Of a DNA stretch of 36,968 nt, positions 33,655 to 36,968 are shown one piece after another. The stretch's first letter is position 1; every line of letters begins with the position of its first letter. The notes under the pieces were generated by a model. That model worked only from the letters and a program-made list of their open reading frames with translations, searched no databases and had not been told where the DNA came from. This stretch comes from Porphyromonadaceae bacterium UBA7203 (lineage in GTDB: Bacteria; Bacteroidota; Bacteroidia; Bacteroidales; Muribaculaceae): contig DKUN01000017.1 of NCBI GenBank assembly GCA_002490725.1, forward strand, positions 149,895 to 186,862, read 5' to 3'. The position numbers and the translations under genes are program-made.

Positions 33655-34502
33655 CCGCCATCCGGCTACTAAGGCCAAAGTTCCGGCTTTCGTTTTTACT
33701 GAAGGCCGCAGGGATGGCCCGCAGCACGTTCTATTATGGTGCTGCCACATATGGAAAAGACGATAAATATGCGGCTGTGATAAAGCTCATATCGGAGATA
33801 TACCATCTACACAAGGGACGGTATGGATACCGGCGTATCAGACTTGAACTCAAGCGCAAAGGATACAACTTGAACGGCAAGACGGTTCTCCGTCTCATGG
33901 GGGTATGCGGACTAAAGTCAAAGGTCAGGCCCAAAAAGTTCCGCTCATACAAAGGTGATGTCGGGCGTATCGCACCCAATATAATGAGAAGGGACTTCAG
34001 TGCGGAGGCTCCTAACCGCAAATGGGTGACAGATATTACCCAGTTCACGTTGTTGGGACAAAGATGCTACCTTTCGACAGTGATGGATCTTTTCAATCAG
34101 GAGATAGTCGCATATACAATATCATCATCATGCTCGCTTAAACTTGTCACAACCATGCTGAAGAAAGCTTTTTCCACAGTGAAAGACCTGGAAGGACTGA
34201 TGTTACATTCGGATCAGGGATGGCATTACCAGCACGCAAATTATCGCAGGATGTTATCCGCGAGGGGTATTGTGCAGAGTATGTCGCGAAAGGGAAATTG
34301 CCTTGACAACGCAGTTATGGAGAATTTCTTCGGACATCTTAAGTCAGAATTGCTATATTTGCATGAATTTTGTTCTTGGGATGACTTCATTCGAGAATTG
34401 AAGAGATACATTGTGTATTATAACAATGATCGGATTAAAGTGAGTTTCAACGGCTTGTCTCCCATTGAGTATAAAAATAAATACTATAATGAACTGATAT
34501 AA
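33651..34502 (+). CDS. IS3-family transposase OrfB (DDE catalytic part)
   Basis: The catalytic part of the transposase, 283 residues as listed. It starts with an HTH_21-like region (about 40-85, HKGRYGYRRIRLELKRKG) and then the RNase H-like rve core. The DDE triad is visible: WVTDIT (first Asp), LHSDQG (second Asp) and DNAVMENFFGHLKSE (Glu). The listed start is a GTG that overlaps OrfA's stop; in vivo it is probably made mainly as a frameshift fusion from 33597, and a separate OrfB may also exist. No frameshifts or stops break it, so the element could be active. Confidence 0.93.
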   Translation: MTAIRLLRPKFRLSFLLKAAGMARSTFYYGAATYGKDDKYAAVIKLISEIYHLHKGRYGYRRIRLELKRKGYNLNGKTVLRLMGVCGLKSKVRPKKFRSYKGDVGRIAPNIMRRDFSAEAPNRKWVTDITQFTLLGQRCYLSTVMDLFNQEIVAYTISSSCSLKLVTTMLKKAFSTVKDLEGLMLHSDQGWHYQHANYRRMLSARGIVQSMSRKGNCLDNAVMENFFGHLKSELLYLHEFCSWDDFIRELKRYIVYYNNDRIKVSFNGLSPIEYKNKYYNELI

Positions 34503-34506
34503 ACCA

Positions 34507-34532
34507 TGTCCAACTTTTTGGGTTCAGTTCAC
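34507..34532 (-). repeat. IS right terminal inverted repeat
   Basis: The exact reverse complement of the left end. It supplies the last two codons and the stop of the interrupted mannanase frame on the minus strand (reading GTG AAC TGA). Confidence 0.93.
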
Positions 34533-35177
34533 GTCATACATATGTATCGCGAAGACAACATTCTGCAACGGGTCGGCTGAAGCTACTTCCGACGCTCGTT
34601 CAAATATGCTTTGAGGCCATTGGCCCCAGCCTGCTGCATCAATTATCAGAGTGTTGCGTATACCTCCGTCACGGATGATTTTTATGGCTTGTTTGTAACC
34701 GTCGGCCCATGCTGCCGAGTTGCCTGACGCGCCAAACCATTCGTTGGCTATGTTGACGATTGTTGTTGCCGTGTGGGCGTTAAGCAGGTCTTTCATATCC
34801 ACCCAGAAGCGTGCGGCTTCCTCGAGGTCGGAATATTCGTTGCTTCCTGTCGCGTCATGAGTGTTGAATACTGCTATCAGATGGTTTTCCTCACAGAGAG
34901 TAATGAGTTTTTTCAGTTCTCTGACCGATGGACGTGAAAAGCGTCGGCCGGTGCCGAGTTGGATACGGAGCGTGTTACATCCGATACGCTTGGCTGCCGG
35001 GATTACGGAGTTTTCTTTGCCTTTTTGCCAGCACCATGAATAGTTGGCCCCGCGCATTACAAAGTTATTGCCGTTGGCATCCAGCAGTCGGGTACCTGAT
35101 ACTTTAAACGAGCCTTCATATTGTGCCGAGGCCAGCAATGGTAAGAGAAGTATTAGAATCTGTAGGATTACTTTCAT
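34524..35177 (-). pseudogene. GH5 endo-beta-1,4-mannanase, truncated by the IS
   Basis: The 217 residues that remain are the first part of a secreted mannanase that would cut beta-mannan. The signal peptide is residues 1-18 (ASA cleavage), then GTRLLDANGNNFVMRGANYSW. The catalytic acid/base Glu146 in IANEWFG is present, followed by LIIDAAGWGQWPQSIF and VFAIHMYD, which match subfamily GH5_8 (Bacillus-type mannanases). The family then normally continues to the nucleophile Glu in an IIGEFGG-like motif and its C-terminal part; here the frame instead enters the IS right repeat and stops after Val-Asn. The missing part is not found left of the IS. The truncated protein lacks its nucleophile and should be inactive. 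Confidence 0.9.
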
Positions 35178-35259
35178 GTGATTGATTGTTATTTCGGTTA
35201 TATTATGATAGATAGCAATAGGATATGAGAGAGAAAAAACGTCTCCGGTTGTGACATCG

Positions 35260-35267
35260 CAAAGTTA
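35260..35267 (-). promoter_or_regulatory. -7 box upstream of the mannanase gene
   Basis: TAACTTTG on the minus strand, about 82 bases before the mannanase start codon. A -33 element at the usual distance is not evident, consistent with an activator-dependent promoter. Confidence 0.5.
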
Positions 35268-35287
35268 TGACTAAATAATCGGGATGT

Positions 35288-35354
35288 ATGTTCTGATTTT
35301 AACCATTGTTGTTACAACTGTTTTTGATGCAAAAAATAGATAAAATCAGAACAT
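35288..35354. promoter_or_regulatory. 14-bp inverted repeat in the divergent control region
   Basis: ATGTTCTGATTTTA (35288-35301) and TAAAATCAGAACAT (35341-35354) are perfect inverted arms, 39 bases apart, with a small GTTGT/ACAAC dyad between them. Lying just upstream of the mannanase -7 box, it may be a regulator site; the AraC-type protein next to it is a candidate, but AraC sites are usually direct repeats. Confidence 0.55.
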
Positions 35355-35552
35355 TATGGAATGCTTTCTTGTGGAGTGTTGAGTGTAATATATTGATACT
35401 TAGTGTGTTAATGGGGGGGGTAAAAGCTGTGGTTTAATGAGTGTTCCGTATAGTAGCTTAAAAATGTAATAATGTCGTTATATCAGGGACTTGCGGAAGG
35501 ATGAAATGTGTTAAATGGTCAAGCATGATTTATGGCGAATTATTTTTTTGTA

Positions 35553-35560
35553 TATATTTG
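35553..35560 (+). promoter_or_regulatory. -7 box of the AraC-type regulator gene
   Basis: TATATTTG fits TAnnTTTG, 31 bases before the chosen start at 35592. It lies inside the longer reading frame that begins at 35532, which supports the shorter start. Confidence 0.55.
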
Positions 35561-35591
35561 CACAAAAAATGAAAATCACGGACGTTGCAAT

Positions 35592-36476
35592 ATGAGAAAA
35601 ATTAATTCGGAAATCATTACTGAAATAGCTCCTGTGCAGGAAAAGTATGGTTACTATATTGTAGAGCGTAAGAAACATTCTTTTGATTATCCTGTACATC
35701 GTCACGACGCATATGAAATCAATTTTTTGTATGGATGCAAGGGTGCGCGACGCATAGTAGGCGACTCGATTGTCGAGCTTGATGATTTTGATCTGGTGTT
35801 TGTAGGCCACGGCATCGAGCATGGATGGGAGCAGCACAATTGTCAGTCGGGCGATATGCGAGAGATTACCATACAGTTTTCGCCTCATTTTTTCGTAGAG
35901 GATTATCTTATTGACAATAAGCTCAATTCAATGGTGCGTCTGCTCAAACTCAGTGCCAATGGCATAGCTTTCGGCACCGAGACCGTGCTGAGGGCTTTTC
36001 ATGCGTTGGATGAATTGCCGAAGATAAAGGATAGTTTTGAGAAAATGTATGCGATTCACCGTCTTGTCAGGATGCTGTCGGAGAGCAAGGATTATACGAT
36101 ATTGTCGAGCTCGACGTTTTCAAGCATGTATACTACAAGCGATTCACGCCGCATAACCAAGGTGCAGAACTATATACGTGAGCATGTGATGGAAAAAATC
36201 AGGCTTGTTGATCTGGCAGCTCTGGCCGGGATGACAGAGTCGTCGTTTTCGCGCTTTTTCAAGTTGCACACAGGTTACTCGGTGAGCGATTACATCACTA
36301 ATATGCGGCTTGGCGTCGCTACGCGTAAGCTGGTGGATACGAAGATGTCGGTCTCGGAGATATGTTATGAGTGTGGTTTTAACAACGTCAGTCATTTTTG
36401 TCGGTGTTTCAGACAAAAGAAGTGTTGCTCACCTACCGAATTTAGAAATATGTATCAAAACAAGATTAAGCCGTAA
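35592..36476 (+). CDS. AraC-family transcriptional regulator
   Basis: A 294-residue regulator. The N-terminal cupin-like ligand domain (about 20-130) has YPVHRHDAYEINFLYG and a GHGIEHGW motif with several His, as in sugar-sensing AraC proteins. The C-terminal double helix-turn-helix (about 190-292) shows IRLVDLAALAGMTESSFSRFFK and the signature SVSEICYECGFNNVSHFCRCFR...SPTEF. I took the ATG at 35592 rather than 35532, because the -7 box lies in between and the family N terminus starts here. Its gene lies between the mannanase remnant and an alpha-amylase gene, suggesting control of polysaccharide use; the ligand is unknown. The base composition is lower in GC than genes left of 32 kb. Confidence 0.92.
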   Translation: MRKINSEIITEIAPVQEKYGYYIVERKKHSFDYPVHRHDAYEINFLYGCKGARRIVGDSIVELDDFDLVFVGHGIEHGWEQHNCQSGDMREITIQFSPHFFVEDYLIDNKLNSMVRLLKLSANGIAFGTETVLRAFHALDELPKIKDSFEKMYAIHRLVRMLSESKDYTILSSSTFSSMYTTSDSRRITKVQNYIREHVMEKIRLVDLAALAGMTESSFSRFFKLHTGYSVSDYITNMRLGVATRKLVDTKMSVSEICYECGFNNVSHFCRCFRQKKCCSPTEFRNMYQNKIKP

Positions 36477-36509
36477 TGAAAATATATCGGATTAGTCTGA
36501 TAAGGATAT

Positions 36510-36568
36510 AAACAATACAGTTCCTGTCCAATGCTTTTAATATTGCATAAACAGGAACTGTATTGTTT
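36510..36568. terminator. 18-bp inverted repeat between convergent genes
   Basis: AAACAATACAGTTCCTGT (36510-36527) pairs perfectly with ACAGGAACTGTATTGTTT (36551-36568); a smaller ATGC/GCAT pairing lies in the loop. It lies between the rightward AraC gene and the leftward amylase gene and should stop both. Confidence 0.8.
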
Positions 36569-36570
36569 GG

Positions 36571-36600
36571 AGAGGGTGACGTTACCCTCTTATATTTTTA
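36571..36600 (+). terminator. Second terminator hairpin
   Basis: AGAGGGT (36571-36577) pairs with ACCCTCT (36584-36590), loop of 6, followed by TATATTTTTA. It directly follows the longer inverted repeat, making a tandem terminator before the amylase stop codon at 36609. Confidence 0.75.
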
Positions 36601-36608
36601 TAGCTCTC

Positions 36609-36968
36609 TTATTTTGTCAGAATTGCTGAGGTGTAGGGGGCGAGATGACCGGTGACGTGGCCTGAGGCAACGGTGAAATTGCTGTTGTGCACAGAGTCGG
36701 TGTAGTCACCGTCGGGGAGTGATGTCGTGATGTCAATGTCCTGGGGTGTAGCGGTGAGGTTGATGAGGACAAGGCCTGCGTCACCACGACCTACGGCTAT
36801 GACAGCTCCGTTGTTGGCCTGAGTGATAGTCTCTGGCTGTCCGTGCATGGCGCGGCGAAATTTGTTGACAGCCACGACTTCGGGATGCTTGAACTCGTCG
36901 TTGCCGCGTGCGCCTACGCGGTTGTTGCCCCAGTAGTTGTCACGTGTGCTTCCGGCCGGGCGGCTGAA
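36609..36968 (-). CDS. GH13 alpha-amylase, C-terminal part (cut by window edge)
   Basis: The last 119 residues of a starch-degrading alpha-amylase; the gene continues past 36968. The visible segment begins FSRPAGSTRDNYWGNNRVGARG, then DEFKHPEVVAVNKFRRAMHGQPE and an all-beta C-terminal domain (NGAVIAVGRGDAGLVLINLT... LPDGDYTDSVHNSNFTVASG... LAPYTSAIL). This closely follows the end of the catalytic barrel and the C domain of Bacillus subtilis AmyE-like amylases. The catalytic residues are outside the window. An in-frame GTG at 36875 is not the true start, as the homology extends upstream to the edge. It is convergent with the AraC gene. Confidence 0.9.
   Translation of the reverse strand, partial: FSRPAGSTRDNYWGNNRVGARGNDEFKHPEVVAVNKFRRAMHGQPETITQANNGAVIAVGRGDAGLVLINLTATPQDIDITTSLPDGDYTDSVHNSNFTVASGHVTGHLAPYTSAILTK

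Larger units (their letters stand above)
33073..34532 (+). mobile_element. IS3-family insertion sequence, complete
   Basis: A 1460-bp element with perfect 26-bp terminal inverted repeats, two overlapping transposase frames and a -1 frameshift site. OrfB carries the IS3-type DDE motif and most resembles the IS150 subgroup. The bases just outside the ends (CCT before, GTC after) do not match, so no 3-4-bp target duplication is seen. The right end lies inside a beta-mannanase gene and the left end lies in the structured region, so the two flanks were probably not neighbours before. Confidence 0.93.
35178..35591. other. Intergenic region between mannanase remnant and AraC gene
   Basis: An AT-rich divergent intergenic region. 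It holds a leftward -7 box, a 14-bp inverted repeat, an 8-base G tract (35413-35420) and a rightward -7 box. No open reading frame of interest is seen. It is probably the shared control region of the two genes. Confidence 0.7.

Noticed and set aside
36609..36875. Separate 88-residue gene starting at GTG 36875
   Set aside because: The same frame continues to the window edge with amylase homology, so it is only the gene's 3' end.

Overview
The window looks like a Bacteroidales chromosome, most likely a Muribaculaceae (S24-7) relative. The evidence is GC-rich genes without Shine-Dalgarno-type spacing, repeated Bacteroidetes-type promoters (TTTG, about 19 bases, then TAnnTTTG), and family-typical neighbourhoods such as sigma-54 regulator/LptE/SecG, LytS-LytTR pairs and RelA with a degenerate hydrolase domain. 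The lineage is inferred from gene content and promoter style, not from a marker comparison.

Left part (1-9.8 kb): a leftward envelope operon (sigma-54 activator, LptE-like lipoprotein, a TPR-like protein, SecG) is divergent from a rightward group: Lgt, a family-2 glycosyltransferase, a secreted PCMD-like protein, topoisomerase I and an RluA-type pseudouridine synthase. Lgt carries an unusual insertion near its N terminus.

Middle (9.8-20.5 kb): a leftward, tightly overlapping gene chain runs relA, a small lipoprotein, then a tripartite RND efflux pump (His-rich adaptor, inner-membrane pump, TolC-like channel), probably for metal ions. Upstream lie an ArcD-like amino-acid antiporter and an MBL-fold hydrolase. 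20.5-25.5 kb is rightward: GH29 alpha-L-fucosidase, CutC, and a large secreted transglutaminase-like protein.

25.6-32.1 kb is a leftward MacAB-TolC-type export operon (TolC, MacA-like adaptor, ATPase, MacB-like permease) preceded by a LytS-type histidine kinase and LytTR response regulator that probably control it.

From about 32.1 kb the DNA changes character: it is more AT-rich and mobile. A 1-kb stretch without a convincing gene holds several nested palindromes, promoter-like and terminator-like signals on both strands, and a site matching the CTnDOT-type integration core. It abuts a complete IS3-family element (1460 bp, perfect 26-bp ends, -1 frameshift site). The right end of this IS truncates a GH5 beta-mannanase gene, whose 3' half is absent from the window; there is no target duplication, so the junction is rearranged. 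Beyond it are an AraC-type regulator and the 3' end of a GH13 alpha-amylase, suggesting a damaged polysaccharide-utilisation region.
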